From NCBI RefSeq assembly GCF_019285735.1, contig NZ_CP079107.1, positions 2,852,001 to 2,916,000 of the forward strand: a DNA stretch of 64,000 nucleotides, read 5' to 3'. The DNA comes from Paeniglutamicibacter sp. Y32M11. Its GTDB lineage: Bacteria > Actinomycetota > Actinomycetes > Actinomycetales > Micrococcaceae. Below, one piece after another: positions 54,270 to 62,893 of the stretch. The position numbers were made by a program, and so were the translations under genes. The number at the start of each line of letters is the position of its first letter. Positions within the stretch are counted from its first letter, which is position 1. The notes beneath the pieces were generated by a model. It was not told the DNA's origin, did no database searches, and saw nothing but the letters and a program-made list of their open reading frames with translations.

Positions 54270-54856
54270 GGTGTGTGCTCCTTCAGGGTGGGGTGGAGGG
54301 AAACGACCAGACGGTGTGCGCGGCCGGTGGCCTGGGTGGTGTTCTGATATTTTGCGGCAAGGGTGGCGACGGAAGCACCGAGCTCCCGAGCAAATTCCGC
54401 CCGGTCCCTTGCGGTGGCGAAATCTATCTCGGCGTCGATGGCAAAGGTGCCAAAGTCCTTTCCCGCCTGGCGTGCGCCCAGCAGCAGGGTTCCAACCTCG
54501 CGGATCGTTCTGGCTGCCAGGGCGAGCAGCCAACTGGCCGAGGCTTCGTTTCGCATTGCGTGGGCAGACGGGCTCAGCACATCGATACTCTGCGGGGAAA
54601 TCACGTAGGCCGTGGCCGTGGCCTGCATGATTCTTTCGGTCATGATCCCTTTGGCCCGCAGCTCGACCACCTCTACCAAGCCCACCTCCAGCATCTGGTT
54701 CAGATGATAGGTGATTTTCTGGCGAGGAATCTCCAAGCGGGCAGCAAGCATGCTGGCCGAGGCGGGGTCCCCGAGTTCAACCAGCAGTCGTTGGCGCATG
54801 GGGTCTAGCGCCGCGGACGCAGCTCTGGGATTTGTCAGTACTTCGAGGTCGAACAT
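54266..54856 (-). CDS. ArsR-type HTH regulator paired with the SRPBCC gene
   Basis: A 196-residue winged-helix regulator. The HTH is DPMRQRLLVELGDPASASMLAARLEIPRQKITYHLNQMLEVGLVEVVELR (about 18-67). No CxC metal site is seen, so it is not a classic arsenic sensor. The C-terminal part may bind a small ligand. The start ATG 54856 lies about 17 bases from an inverted repeat that overlaps the promoter, indicating autoregulation. Confidence 0.82.
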   Translation of the reverse strand: MFDLEVLTNPRAASAALDPMRQRLLVELGDPASASMLAARLEIPRQKITYHLNQMLEVGLVEVVELRAKGIMTERIMQATATAYVISPQSIDVLSPSAHAMRNEASASWLLALAARTIREVGTLLLGARQAGKDFGTFAIDAEIDFATARDRAEFARELGASVATLAAKYQNTTQATGRAHRLVVSLHPTLKEHTP

Positions 54857-54872
54857 GAGTCCAGAATTCCAC

Positions 54873-54892
54873 TGACAAATTAAATTGTCAAG
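54873..54892 (-). promoter_or_regulatory. Autoregulatory operator/promoter of the ArsR-SRPBCC operon
   Basis: TGACAA (54873-54878) pairs with TTGTCA (54885-54890) with six A/T bases between. On the minus strand TTGACA (54887-54892) can be the -35, so a bound repressor would block it. Confidence 0.65.
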
Positions 54893-55012
54893 AGTGCTGA
54901 GAATCGGGGAACTGCTCTGTTGGCTGCGGAAGACGGAGGCGAAAAACACCAATCGTTCGGGTGGGATAAGCGCCACGTTTCATGCCGTTGGAGCCGCAAA
55001 TATGACACCCTG

Positions 55013-55930
55013 ATGGCAATGAGATCATCCATTTCACCTCCCCCAGTGGCCTCCGCAGGCCGCGCGTTGTTCCTGTGGTGTGGCGCATTAGTGCTCGTTG
55101 CGGCTGCCTTTGGGGTGACCTTTGAGTTTTTTGTCCGCACCAAACTCGGGCAATGGATCGATGAAGCAGCATTGCTCGGCGGGCAAGCTTTCCTCGCCGC
55201 GGACAAGCCTCGCGCTTCGGCGCTTGCCTTCCTAGACCATATGCCAGCCGTATCGGCATTGCTCGCGGGAGGCTTCGTCCTCATCGCGCTCATCCGGCGC
55301 CGGGATTTCTTGCGCCCGGGTGTGGCCATCATGATGATGCTTGGCGCCACCGGATCCACACAGCTGCTCAAGCACGTGTTATTGGAGCGCCCGGATTTGA
55401 ACATCTCGGCGGCTTCCGTAAATTCCTTCCCCTCGGGGCACACCACCTTTGCCGCCGCCTCGATGGCAGCGATCTTCATCGTTAGCCCCCTTGCCCACAG
55501 ATCCTGGGTGGCGTTGCTGGGCTGGATTTATGCGGCAATCGCTGGAGCGTCGACCTTGGTCTTGGGTTGGCATCGTCCCAGTGACGTGATTGCTGCCTAC
55601 CTCGTGGTGGCTTGGTGGTGCATGGTCGCGGGCCTGTTCCTACATCGTCTCCATGGAAAACCGGAGGCACCGCGAGACGCCGAACGGATCATTCCATCGG
55701 CAGCAGGTCGCCTGCTGTTGTTTGCGGGCGTGGCTGGCGCCATCGTGGTCTTGTTGTTCTTGTGTGCCGCACTATCGATGCCGCACCCCGCCATCGGGAC
55801 GCTTGGATCCGTCCAGCTGCTATTTTTCCTTGTCGTGGGTCTTGCCTTGATTCTGGGTTCAGCCATGCTGGTGGGCATGTTGGTGCATGGGATATTTATT
55901 CGTTACGGCGCGCCCATTCGTTTCCGGTAG
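55013..55930 (+). CDS. PAP2-family membrane phosphatase
   Basis: A 305-residue integral membrane lipid phosphatase of the PAP2 superfamily. The three motifs are clear: KHVLLERP (120-127), SFPSGH (138-143) and GWHRPSDV (185-192). The last 90 residues add two or three extra helices not typical of short PAP2 proteins. ATG 55013 is chosen; the upstream frame has no homology. It may recycle undecaprenyl diphosphate or other lipid phosphates. It overlaps tail-to-tail by 28 bases with the MFS gene. Confidence 0.85.
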   Translation: MAMRSSISPPPVASAGRALFLWCGALVLVAAAFGVTFEFFVRTKLGQWIDEAALLGGQAFLAADKPRASALAFLDHMPAVSALLAGGFVLIALIRRRDFLRPGVAIMMMLGATGSTQLLKHVLLERPDLNISAASVNSFPSGHTTFAAASMAAIFIVSPLAHRSWVALLGWIYAAIAGASTLVLGWHRPSDVIAAYLVVAWWCMVAGLFLHRLHGKPEAPRDAERIIPSAAGRLLLFAGVAGAIVVLLFLCAALSMPHPAIGTLGSVQLLFFLVVGLALILGSAMLVGMLVHGIFIRYGAPIRFR

Positions 55931-57102
55931 GTCCGAGGAATGAAGTAGGCAAAGATTCCGGCACCCGTCAGCGACACGGCACCCACTGCCACGGCTCCTG
56001 TGCCCAAGGTAGCAACTGCGACAAATGCCGCAAGCACCACCGGCCCTGCCATGGCACCGGTGTCGGACATCAGCCGCCACAGCCCCAAGAACTTGGCTCG
56101 TCCCGAAATCGGCGAATAGTCTGCCCCAAGCGTCATGACAATTCCGGAACCAATGCCATTGCCGAATCCCAACAACATCGCCACGGCCATCATCGTCGGT
56201 ACGCTGTGTGTCAGCGGCAGTAAGAACAGTGCCACGGCCATCACTGCCATGCACGGCACTGCAACCCAGACGCGACCGCGCTTATCCATGACCTTGCCCG
56301 CGGGATAGAAGATGAGCATATCGATGGCACCAGAGACACCGTAGATCAGGGAAATGGTGGCAGCATCTAAGCCGATATTTTCTCCCCACAACGGCAGCAC
56401 CACCTGGCGAGTGGCCCGCACCGCGGAGATGCACACAACACCCAGGCCAATTCCCAACAAGATCCGCCATTGATCCTTGGCGATCGAGACCATCGAACCA
56501 CCGGATCGTGTTTGCCCGACCTCCACCGCGGCCCGCGACTCCAGGTCCGGAATTCGCAGGCAGACCACCGCGGCGATCGCCATGGCTGCCATGGCCACCC
56601 AAAATGCCCCGGCGATACCCAACCATTTCATGGCCAGGGTGGCGGCAAAGGGTCCGATGAAGACACCAATGCGCATCACTCCGCCCAATGTCGACATCGC
56701 CCGCGCCCGAAATTCTAGGGGCACTGCCTCGGCCAAATAGGATTGTCGAGCTAAGTTGAAGACGGCCCCGGCCATGCCAATCATGGTGACGCCAACGGAA
56801 AACACCGCCAAGCTCGAGGGCAGAATGCCCAGCCCCATGCCCAACGCAGCCCACCCGGAGGCAACCACCATCGACAGTCGCTCACCGATCTTCGTCGTGA
56901 GCATCGCGGCTGGAACATTGGAAATCAAGGAACCAACGCCAACCAGAGTCACAATCAGTGCCGCGGTGGCCAAGTCGGCGCCGCGTTCTAGGGCCGACAG
57001 AGCGATGATCGGCGTTACGGCGCCCAGCCCCAGTCCGTAGAGGAGCGATGGCGAATACACCCTCACAGCAATCCGACGCAGGCTGAAGGGTTGTTCGCTC
57101 AT
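55903..57102 (-). CDS. MFS transporter (DHA1-like)
   Basis: A 399-residue major facilitator with about 12 helices. The loop 2-3 motif region reads LTTKIGERLSMVV and motif C-like glycines are in VGVTMIGMAGAVFNLARQSYL. Substrate unknown; this branch often exports drugs. The gene converges on the PAP2 gene with a 28-base overlap. Confidence 0.85.
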   Translation of the reverse strand: MSEQPFSLRRIAVRVYSPSLLYGLGLGAVTPIIALSALERGADLATAALIVTLVGVGSLISNVPAAMLTTKIGERLSMVVASGWAALGMGLGILPSSLAVFSVGVTMIGMAGAVFNLARQSYLAEAVPLEFRARAMSTLGGVMRIGVFIGPFAATLAMKWLGIAGAFWVAMAAMAIAAVVCLRIPDLESRAAVEVGQTRSGGSMVSIAKDQWRILLGIGLGVVCISAVRATRQVVLPLWGENIGLDAATISLIYGVSGAIDMLIFYPAGKVMDKRGRVWVAVPCMAVMAVALFLLPLTHSVPTMMAVAMLLGFGNGIGSGIVMTLGADYSPISGRAKFLGLWRLMSDTGAMAGPVVLAAFVAVATLGTGAVAVGAVSLTGAGIFAYFIPRTYRKRMGAP

Positions 57103-57123
57103 GCCTTCATCCTACGCAACAGG

Positions 57124-57960
57124 TTAGGGCCGAATTTCAACTAACCTTTGCAGGAAGATCGCCGACTGTTCAGGACCGTACGGAAGAATCTGCAGCTGAT
57201 AAGCGGTGGGGTCAAAACGTCCGGCCGGCCGTGATGCGATGATCTCCTGGCCTTCCCGAATGGCAGCAATCATTTCCCGGTGCTGCAAACCCACAAATTC
57301 CTTGTCGACCACGTGCCCGTGCCCCGGTACCACCACCGTGTCAGGGGAGCATTCGGCTTCTAAGGCGCCCAGTAGCCTGGACCAGGCAAAGGGATCGGCG
57401 TCCTCGAAGTTGGGCGGGCCACCTTGCTCCACCAGATCACCGGTGAACAGGACATTACCGCTACGCACCAACAAATCCCCGCCGGTGTGCCCTTGACCCC
57501 GCCCAAAAATTTCCAAGGCCACAGAGCCGAGGTCCAAGGTAACACCGGATTCGTCAACGATGTTTTTGGGAACCAAAATGCGCGAGTATTCCCCCTTACC
57601 CATCGCCATGTCTGGTTCTAGGAAGCGGACCAGCTGTCGTTCCGCCTCACCCCTTTCCCGCAGATGCTCGGCCGCCTCGGTGCTGATGTAGAAATCCTGA
57701 ACCCCATGGGCGGCGAAGTAGCTGTTGCCAAAGGCGTGATCACCATGAGCATGGGTATTGATTACCACTAACGGCAGATCGGTGATCTTGCGGATGGCCT
57801 GATAAAGCCCGCCCGCTTCCCGCGGGCCCGAGCCGGTGTCGATCACCGCGGCCCGTTCCCGACCCACCACTAAACCAGAATTCATGTCGAAGCCATGGTT
57901 GTGTAAGCGCCAGCACGATGCGGAGATTTGTTCCACCTCGGGCATTAGGTGTTGCGGCAT
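57124..57960 (-). CDS. MBL-fold metallo-hydrolase
   Basis: A 278-residue metallo-beta-lactamase-fold hydrolase. The metal motif HAHGDH lies at 70-75, with later ligands in GRGQGHTGGD, FTGDLVEQGG and VPGHGHVVD. ATG 57960 has GGGGA upstream; the upstream 27-codon extension is unsupported. The substrate (possibly a thioester, lactone or phosphodiester) is not evident. It follows the MFS gene region on the same strand, so the two may be coexpressed. Confidence 0.85.
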   Translation of the reverse strand: MPQHLMPEVEQISASCWRLHNHGFDMNSGLVVGRERAAVIDTGSGPREAGGLYQAIRKITDLPLVVINTHAHGDHAFGNSYFAAHGVQDFYISTEAAEHLRERGEAERQLVRFLEPDMAMGKGEYSRILVPKNIVDESGVTLDLGSVALEIFGRGQGHTGGDLLVRSGNVLFTGDLVEQGGPPNFEDADPFAWSRLLGALEAECSPDTVVVPGHGHVVDKEFVGLQHREMIAAIREGQEIIASRPAGRFDPTAYQLQILPYGPEQSAIFLQRLVEIRP

Positions 57961-58039
57961 GAGAGGTCCCCATCTTTCTTGTGCCGAGTGAAGCGGTGTC
58001 ACGGCTTTAGACACATTCTGCATGAGAACTCGCTTAAGC

Positions 58040-58082
58040 AAAAACCATCCCCGTGAGCCACCGTCGTGGGACCCAGGGATGG
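58040..58082 (-). terminator. Terminator of the small gene at 58109
   Basis: On the minus strand CCATCCC/GGGATGG arms (58045-58051 and 58076-58082), with inner pairing, end in TTTTT (58040-58044). Confidence 0.75.
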
Positions 58083-58108
58083 AATGCCGTTGCCCAGCAT
58101 TTCGGGTT

Positions 58109-58309
58109 TTAAGGCACGGTGATTTTCACGGTTCCGAAGGGAACTGATTCATCTACATAGGCTTGCTCGGAATGCCCTCCGAGGCCACGAATGTGAACGC
58201 CAAATTTTCCCTCCGCAACGGATTCCAGAAAGACCGGCATGACGGAGTCGACATGGTATTTGTCTTTGCCTTCAAGATACTGCTCATATTCAACAGGTAG
58301 CTTGTTCAT
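58109..58309 (-). CDS. Small conserved-looking protein of unknown function
   Basis: A 66-residue protein starting MNKLPVEYEQYLEGKDKYHV, ending GTVKITVP. It is acidic and soluble. No family was recognised. ATG 58309 is used; the frame extends 16 codons further upstream. It has its own terminator (58040-58082) and a terminator before it (58366-58410), which supports a real short transcription unit. Confidence 0.55.
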   Translation of the reverse strand: MNKLPVEYEQYLEGKDKYHVDSVMPVFLESVAEGKFGVHIRGLGGHSEQAYVDESVPFGTVKITVP

Positions 58310-58365
58310 GGGTTCAGGATAGAGCCGAAGTTCCACCGATAGAAGGGGTGGCCGCAAAAGCCAAA

Positions 58366-58410
58366 TGCCCGCGGCTCAGCGATCTTCACGAACGCTGAAC
58401 CACGGGCATC
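58366..58410 (-). terminator. Terminator of the bkd operon
   Basis: ATGCCCG (58366-58372) pairs with CGGGCAT (58404-58410), continued by CTCAGCG/CGCTGA. On the minus strand it is followed by a T-rich run. It lies 23 bases after the E2 stop codon. Confidence 0.7.
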
Positions 58411-58432
58411 GGCTCCGGCAGAATTATTGCTT

Positions 58433-59863
58433 TTAGAGATCAGCCAGCACCGAGGCAGGATTTTCGATGGCGTCGGCGACAAAGCGCAGGAAGCCAGCGG
58501 CCGTACCGCCGTCACAGACTCGATGGTCGAAGGCCAGCGTCAATTCGGTCATCTTCCGGACCGCCAGTTCCCCGTCAACTACCCACGGCTTATCGATGAT
58601 TCGACCAACGCCCAGGATGGCAACCTCCGGATAATTGATGATGGCCGCCGAGCCGTCCACACCGAAGACACCGTAGTTATTCAGGGTGAAGGTTCCGCTG
58701 GTCAGTTCGGCGACGGTCGCCTTACCGGCGCGGGCTACTTCTGTCAGCCGAGACAGTTCCTTATTCAGTCCGCGGGCACTGAGGTCCTGTGCATTACGAA
58801 TGGAGGGAACCATCAGACCGCGGTCGGTTTGCGCTGCGAAACCCAGGTTGATGCCGTCGAATCCAATAATTTCGGCGTCGCCGGCGGCGTTGTGCTCGAT
58901 CCGAGTATTCAACTCCGGGTATTTGAGTAGCCCAGCAACCACAAAACGGGCAATGAAGGCTAAGAGGCCCGGAGTGTTTTCCGGGTCGCTGGCTTTCATG
59001 GCCGAACGCATCTGCAGAAGATTGGTGGCATCAACATCGACCCACACCGTGGCTTCGGGAATCTCGCTTCGCGAGCGACTCATGGCAGTGGCGATCGCCT
59101 TACGTACCCCGGTAATGGGGGTACGTGTGGCAACGAGCAGCCCCGAGCGCGCGTCGATTCCGCTAACTGGAGACGCACCGGAGTTGATCCTAGAATCCGT
59201 CGCCGTGGCATCCTCCGGCGTCGTGTGCTGAGCGGGTGACGATGCAACCGTTGCAGGTGCGGCCGTGGCCGTGGCAGCCTCGATGTCCGAGCGCAGAATG
59301 AGCCCATCGGCCCCACTGCCTGAGACGTTATCGATGTTTATGCCGCGGTCCCGAGCCAACTTTCTGACCAACGGCGAGATGACCAAGGCGGCGCTGCGTA
59401 CGGATTGCTGGGGTCCAGCACCGTTTCCATCCGACGTGGTCATGCTGGATCGCGGTCGGCGCTTGCGTTGTGTGGCGGCAAGCCCTTCCGGCGTTCCATA
59501 ACCGATCAAAACGTTTCCCGACCCCTCGCTCTTAGGGGCTACGGTGCCGGCACGTTCTTCCTCGCGGTAGCTCTGCGCCACCTCACGGACCGGCGGCGAG
59601 GCGGGGGGCGGCGCGGAGGATCCGGCCTCGAGGACGGAGAAGAGCGGGGCATCTACCAGCATCATCTGGCCCTCTGCTCCGTGGAGCTCGTGGATGGTCC
59701 CGGCATAGGGGCTGGGCACCTCCACCATCGATTTTGCCGTTTCGACCTCCGCAACGGGTTGGTCAATTTCTATGGTGTCGCCCTCGGCAACCAGCCAGCG
59801 CACCAGTTCGGCCTCGGTGAGGCCTTCGCCTAGGTCCGGCAATAAGAAGGTCTTGACGCTCAT
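58433..59863 (-). CDS. bkdB: Dihydrolipoamide acyltransferase E2 of a branched-chain 2-oxoacid dehydrogenase
   Basis: The core enzyme of the complex, 476 residues. The lipoyl domain is at about 1-80, with the lipoyl Lys in VETAKSMVEVPSP (about residue 43). A linker follows, then the peripheral subunit-binding domain SPLVRKLARDRGINIDNVSGSG (about 165-186). The catalytic acyltransferase domain is at about 235-476, with DHRVCDGG as active-site motif near the end. ATG 59863 has GGAGGAAAAGGC upstream and overlaps the E1beta stop (ATGA). The E3 subunit gene is not in this operon and is presumably shared. Confidence 0.94.
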   Translation of the reverse strand: MSVKTFLLPDLGEGLTEAELVRWLVAEGDTIEIDQPVAEVETAKSMVEVPSPYAGTIHELHGAEGQMMLVDAPLFSVLEAGSSAPPPASPPVREVAQSYREEERAGTVAPKSEGSGNVLIGYGTPEGLAATQRKRRPRSSMTTSDGNGAGPQQSVRSAALVISPLVRKLARDRGINIDNVSGSGADGLILRSDIEAATATAAPATVASSPAQHTTPEDATATDSRINSGASPVSGIDARSGLLVATRTPITGVRKAIATAMSRSRSEIPEATVWVDVDATNLLQMRSAMKASDPENTPGLLAFIARFVVAGLLKYPELNTRIEHNAAGDAEIIGFDGINLGFAAQTDRGLMVPSIRNAQDLSARGLNKELSRLTEVARAGKATVAELTSGTFTLNNYGVFGVDGSAAIINYPEVAILGVGRIIDKPWVVDGELAVRKMTELTLAFDHRVCDGGTAAGFLRFVADAIENPASVLADL

Positions 59864-60960
59864 GCCTTTTCCTCCCATTGCAGTGCATCAACGGCATCCA
59901 GGATGCGGTCAACGGATGGCAAATAGTACTTTTCCAATTTGGGTGCCGGGTACGGGGTATCGAATCCGGTGACGCGCAGTACCGGTGCGGCCAGGGAATG
60001 GAAGCAGCGTTCCTGGATGCGCGCGACGATCTCGCTGGAGACCGAGGCAAAGCCCGGAGCCTCAGCGATCACGACGGCGCGCCCGGTCTTGCGTACCGAC
60101 GCGCAGATGGTGGCATCATCCAAGGGCACTATGGTGCGCACATCAATGACTTCGAGGCTGCGCCCCTCCAGCGCCGCTGCTTCGGCCGCTGCCATGGCGG
60201 TGGACACCGAGGGTCCGTAGGCGATTAGCGTGGCGTCGGTGCCGGTGCGTGCAATGGCAGCCCGTCCCTCGGTGAGAGGCACCGCAGCGGTTTCGTGCGA
60301 GATACGCAGCGCGTCCAGGTCGACCTGTTCCTTGGTCCAGTACAGCTTCTTGGGTTCCATGAAGATGACCGGGTCCGGGGAATCGATGGCTTCGCGCAGC
60401 ATCAGGTAGGCGTCGGTGACGGTGGCCGGGGTGAAGACCTTGAGTCCCGGGGTGTGGGCGTAGTAGGACTCGGAGGAGTCGCAGTGGTGTTCCACTCCCC
60501 CGATGCCGCCGGCGTAGGGGATGCGGATGACCAGCGGTAAGGGCATCTTGCCCTTGGTGCGGTTGTGCATCTTGGCCACGTGGGAGGCGATCTGCTCGAA
60601 CGCCGGGTAGGCGAAGGCATCAAATTGCATTTCGATCACCGGACGCATGCCGTTCATGGCCATACCGATGGCCATGCCCACGATGCCGGATTCGGCCAGC
60701 GGGGTATCAAAGCAGCGATTGGTGCCAAAGCGTTTGGTCAGGCCGTCGGTGATCCGAAATACTCCACCGAGAATTCCGACGTCCTCGCCGAAGACCAGGA
60801 CTGAATCCGTCGAGTCCATGGAATCTGCCAGGGCGGTGTTCAGCGCCTTGGCGAAAGTTACCGGCTGGGTTCCGGTGTTGGCCGTGCGTGCAGCTGCCTG
60901 TGCGGTGGCCGCGCTGACATTGCCGTTGGCCGCCGAGGATGTGGTTGCGGTGGCGCTCAT
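59860..60960 (-). CDS. bkdA2: 2-Oxoacid dehydrogenase E1 beta subunit
   Basis: A 366-residue ThDP-dependent E1 beta subunit. Motifs: VLVFGEDVGILGGVFRITDGL, TPLAESGIVGMAIGMAMNGMRPVIEMQF, IRIPYAGGIGGVEHH. The Ala/Thr-rich first 32 residues are an extra tail. ATGA overlaps at both ends join it to E1alpha and E2, so the three proteins are translationally coupled. The substrate is most likely branched-chain oxoacids, given the Lrp/BkdR-type neighbour. Confidence 0.93.
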   Translation of the reverse strand: MSATATTSSAANGNVSAATAQAAARTANTGTQPVTFAKALNTALADSMDSTDSVLVFGEDVGILGGVFRITDGLTKRFGTNRCFDTPLAESGIVGMAIGMAMNGMRPVIEMQFDAFAYPAFEQIASHVAKMHNRTKGKMPLPLVIRIPYAGGIGGVEHHCDSSESYYAHTPGLKVFTPATVTDAYLMLREAIDSPDPVIFMEPKKLYWTKEQVDLDALRISHETAAVPLTEGRAAIARTGTDATLIAYGPSVSTAMAAAEAAALEGRSLEVIDVRTIVPLDDATICASVRKTGRAVVIAEAPGFASVSSEIVARIQERCFHSLAAPVLRVTGFDTPYPAPKLEKYYLPSVDRILDAVDALQWEEKA

Positions 60961-62126
60961 CGGGTCTCCTCTTCGCGGGCGAGTTCGTCGGCGAGCATGG
61001 CTGCCTGCTCGGTGAGTTGGGTAGTGGGTGTCGAAAAAACGTGCGCGAAGAGATCTGTCGGATCCGGGGTGTTCTCCGAATTCATCCCATCGCGTAGCGT
61101 CTGGGCCACCGCCTCGGCGCTTGCCGTGATCCGGGCTTCGGTGGCTTCCGGAAGCAACCCGGCGTCCAAAAGATAACTGCGCATTCGGGCGACCGGGTCC
61201 TTGGCGATCCAGGCTTGAACCTCGGCGTCCTCGCGGTATCGGGTGGCGTCGTCGGCGTTGGTGTGTGCCTGCATGCGGTAGGTATGGGCCTCGACCAGCA
61301 GCGGCCCATTACCTTCTCTCGCGAGGCGGACGGCTCGGCGAAGCACCGCCAGCAGGGCGATGAGGTCGTTGCCGTCTACACGTTCCCCGGCCATGCCGTA
61401 GCCGACGGCCTTGTGGGCGAGCGAGGGGGCAACCGACTGCGCGGAGAGCGGCACGGAAATCGCGTATTGGTTGTTCTGCACGAAAAAGATCACCGGCACG
61501 TTGAATACCGCAGCAAAGTTCAGCGCCTCGTGGAAGTCGCCTTCACTCGTGGCTCCGTCGCCGCACATGGCCAGCACTACCGTGTCTTCGCCGCGCAGCT
61601 TCGCAGCGTGGGCAACGCCCACCGCGTGCAGCAGCTGGGTGGTCAACGGCGTCGATTGGATCGAGACCTTGTATTTTTTCGGGTCATAGCCGCTGTGCCA
61701 ATCGCCACGGAATCCGGCCATGACCTCCATGGGGGCAACCCCCTTGGCCATCACGGCCACGGTGTCCCGGTAGGTCGGGAACATCCAGTCGTTCTCCCCC
61801 AAACAGAGTGCGGCGGCGACCTGCGCCGCCTCCTGTCCGTGGCTCGAAGGATAAACGGCCATGCGCCCCTGACGCACGAGGGCGGAGTTCTGGTCGTTTA
61901 CGCGACGGCCGATGACAAGTTGTTCGTAGGCATCCACCAGCACCTTGGGGCTAGGTAGCGGGTATTCATGGCCCGGTTCAACGCCCTGCTCCCCCGAAGG
62001 GTGCAACTTGCCATTGATATCGAGCATGTGAATTTCGGTGCGGGCGGGCAGCATATAGTCCTCGGGGGTGATGCCGAATTTGCTGCTCACCTGCTCAATT
62101 CCTTCGCGTGGTTCGGTCATCGTCAC
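60957..62126 (-). CDS. bkdA1: 2-Oxoacid dehydrogenase E1 alpha subunit
   Basis: A 389-residue ThDP-binding E1 alpha subunit. The ThDP motif is GDGATSEGDFHEALNFAAVFNVPVIFFVQNNQYAIS. Phosphate and channel segments are YPSSHGQEAAQVAA and MFPTYRDT. GTG 62126 is preferred because AAAGG lies 8 bases before it; ATG 62120 is an alternative. It is the first gene of the operon. An inverted repeat (62228-62255) between it and the divergent Lrp gene is a likely control site. Confidence 0.93.
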   Translation of the reverse strand: MTMTEPREGIEQVSSKFGITPEDYMLPARTEIHMLDINGKLHPSGEQGVEPGHEYPLPSPKVLVDAYEQLVIGRRVNDQNSALVRQGRMAVYPSSHGQEAAQVAAALCLGENDWMFPTYRDTVAVMAKGVAPMEVMAGFRGDWHSGYDPKKYKVSIQSTPLTTQLLHAVGVAHAAKLRGEDTVVLAMCGDGATSEGDFHEALNFAAVFNVPVIFFVQNNQYAISVPLSAQSVAPSLAHKAVGYGMAGERVDGNDLIALLAVLRRAVRLAREGNGPLLVEAHTYRMQAHTNADDATRYREDAEVQAWIAKDPVARMRSYLLDAGLLPEATEARITASAEAVAQTLRDGMNSENTPDPTDLFAHVFSTPTTQLTEQAAMLADELAREEETR

Positions 62127-62227
62127 GGTTCACGCCTTTCTGCGCTCTTCATGCCACAAGGTGGCCTATGCCACATGGTGCGTTGATGTCATTTCTTGAC
62201 TCAAGTATGGGTTTTCGAGCACAAATG

Positions 62228-62255
62228 TATCCAGCTTGTTCGGGAATTCTGGATA
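62228..62255. promoter_or_regulatory. Candidate Lrp/BkdR operator
   Basis: TATCCAG (62228-62234) and CTGGATA (62249-62255) form a perfect 7-bp inverted repeat in the divergent promoter region. The spacer is 14 bases. Confidence 0.6.
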
Positions 62256-62346
62256 TCTGCGCATGAGATCGCTACTCTTGGAGACGGATTGAAAATGTGA
62301 CCGTCACTACATGATGGTTTTTGGACAAAGCGGAAAGAGGCATTTG

Positions 62347-62796
62347 ATGGAGACTCCCCCGGTTCGACTCGACGAGGTGGATCGTCGAATCATGGAGGAA
62401 CTCACCAAGGACGGTCGACAGTCGGTAACCACCGTCGCGCAAAAGGTCCATGTCTCCCGCGCTCACGCCTATTCACGCATCAATCGGCTCCAGGACGAGG
62501 GTGTCATCACGCGCTACACGGCCGTCATTGATCCGCTGCGAGCGGGGCTCCGCGCCAGCGCCTATGTCACTTTAAAGCTGCGCCAGCATTCCTGGCGAGA
62601 GATGCGTGAACGACTTTCCGCGATGCCGGAGGTGCACCACATTGGTTTGGTCGGGGGAAACTTCGATGTGATTTTGCTGGTGCGCGCTCGGGACAACGTT
62701 GACTTGCGTCGTGTCATCTTCGACCAGCTCCAATCCATGCCGGGTGTGCTCGACACACAAACCTTCCTGATCTTCGAGGACGTTGATACCCGCTAG
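62347..62796 (+). CDS. bkdR: Lrp/AsnC-family regulator (BkdR-like)
   Basis: A 149-residue leucine-responsive regulator. The N-terminal HTH is LDEVDRRIMEELTKDGRQSVTTVAQKVHVSRAHAYSRINRLQDEGVI (about 7-53). The C-terminal RAM/effector domain follows (about 60-145, GGNFDVILLVRARDN). ATG 62347 has AAGAGG upstream; the upstream frame is unsupported. It diverges from the bkd operon and likely activates it in response to Leu, Ile or Val. Confidence 0.9.
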   Translation: METPPVRLDEVDRRIMEELTKDGRQSVTTVAQKVHVSRAHAYSRINRLQDEGVITRYTAVIDPLRAGLRASAYVTLKLRQHSWREMRERLSAMPEVHHIGLVGGNFDVILLVRARDNVDLRRVIFDQLQSMPGVLDTQTFLIFEDVDTR

Positions 62797-62893
62797 CCCG
62801 TCCCAGACGGCACGTCAGCTCCGCACTCAATCGTGAGATGGTGCGGTCAGTCGCCGTTGGGTGATCTCGCAACTTCCCGCCAAGGAGTACATC

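Noticed and set aside
53589-54533. Extended 314-codon start of the SRPBCC gene
   Set aside because: The extension overlaps the ArsR-type gene in another frame and carries no homology. The ATGA-coupled ATG at 54269 is better.
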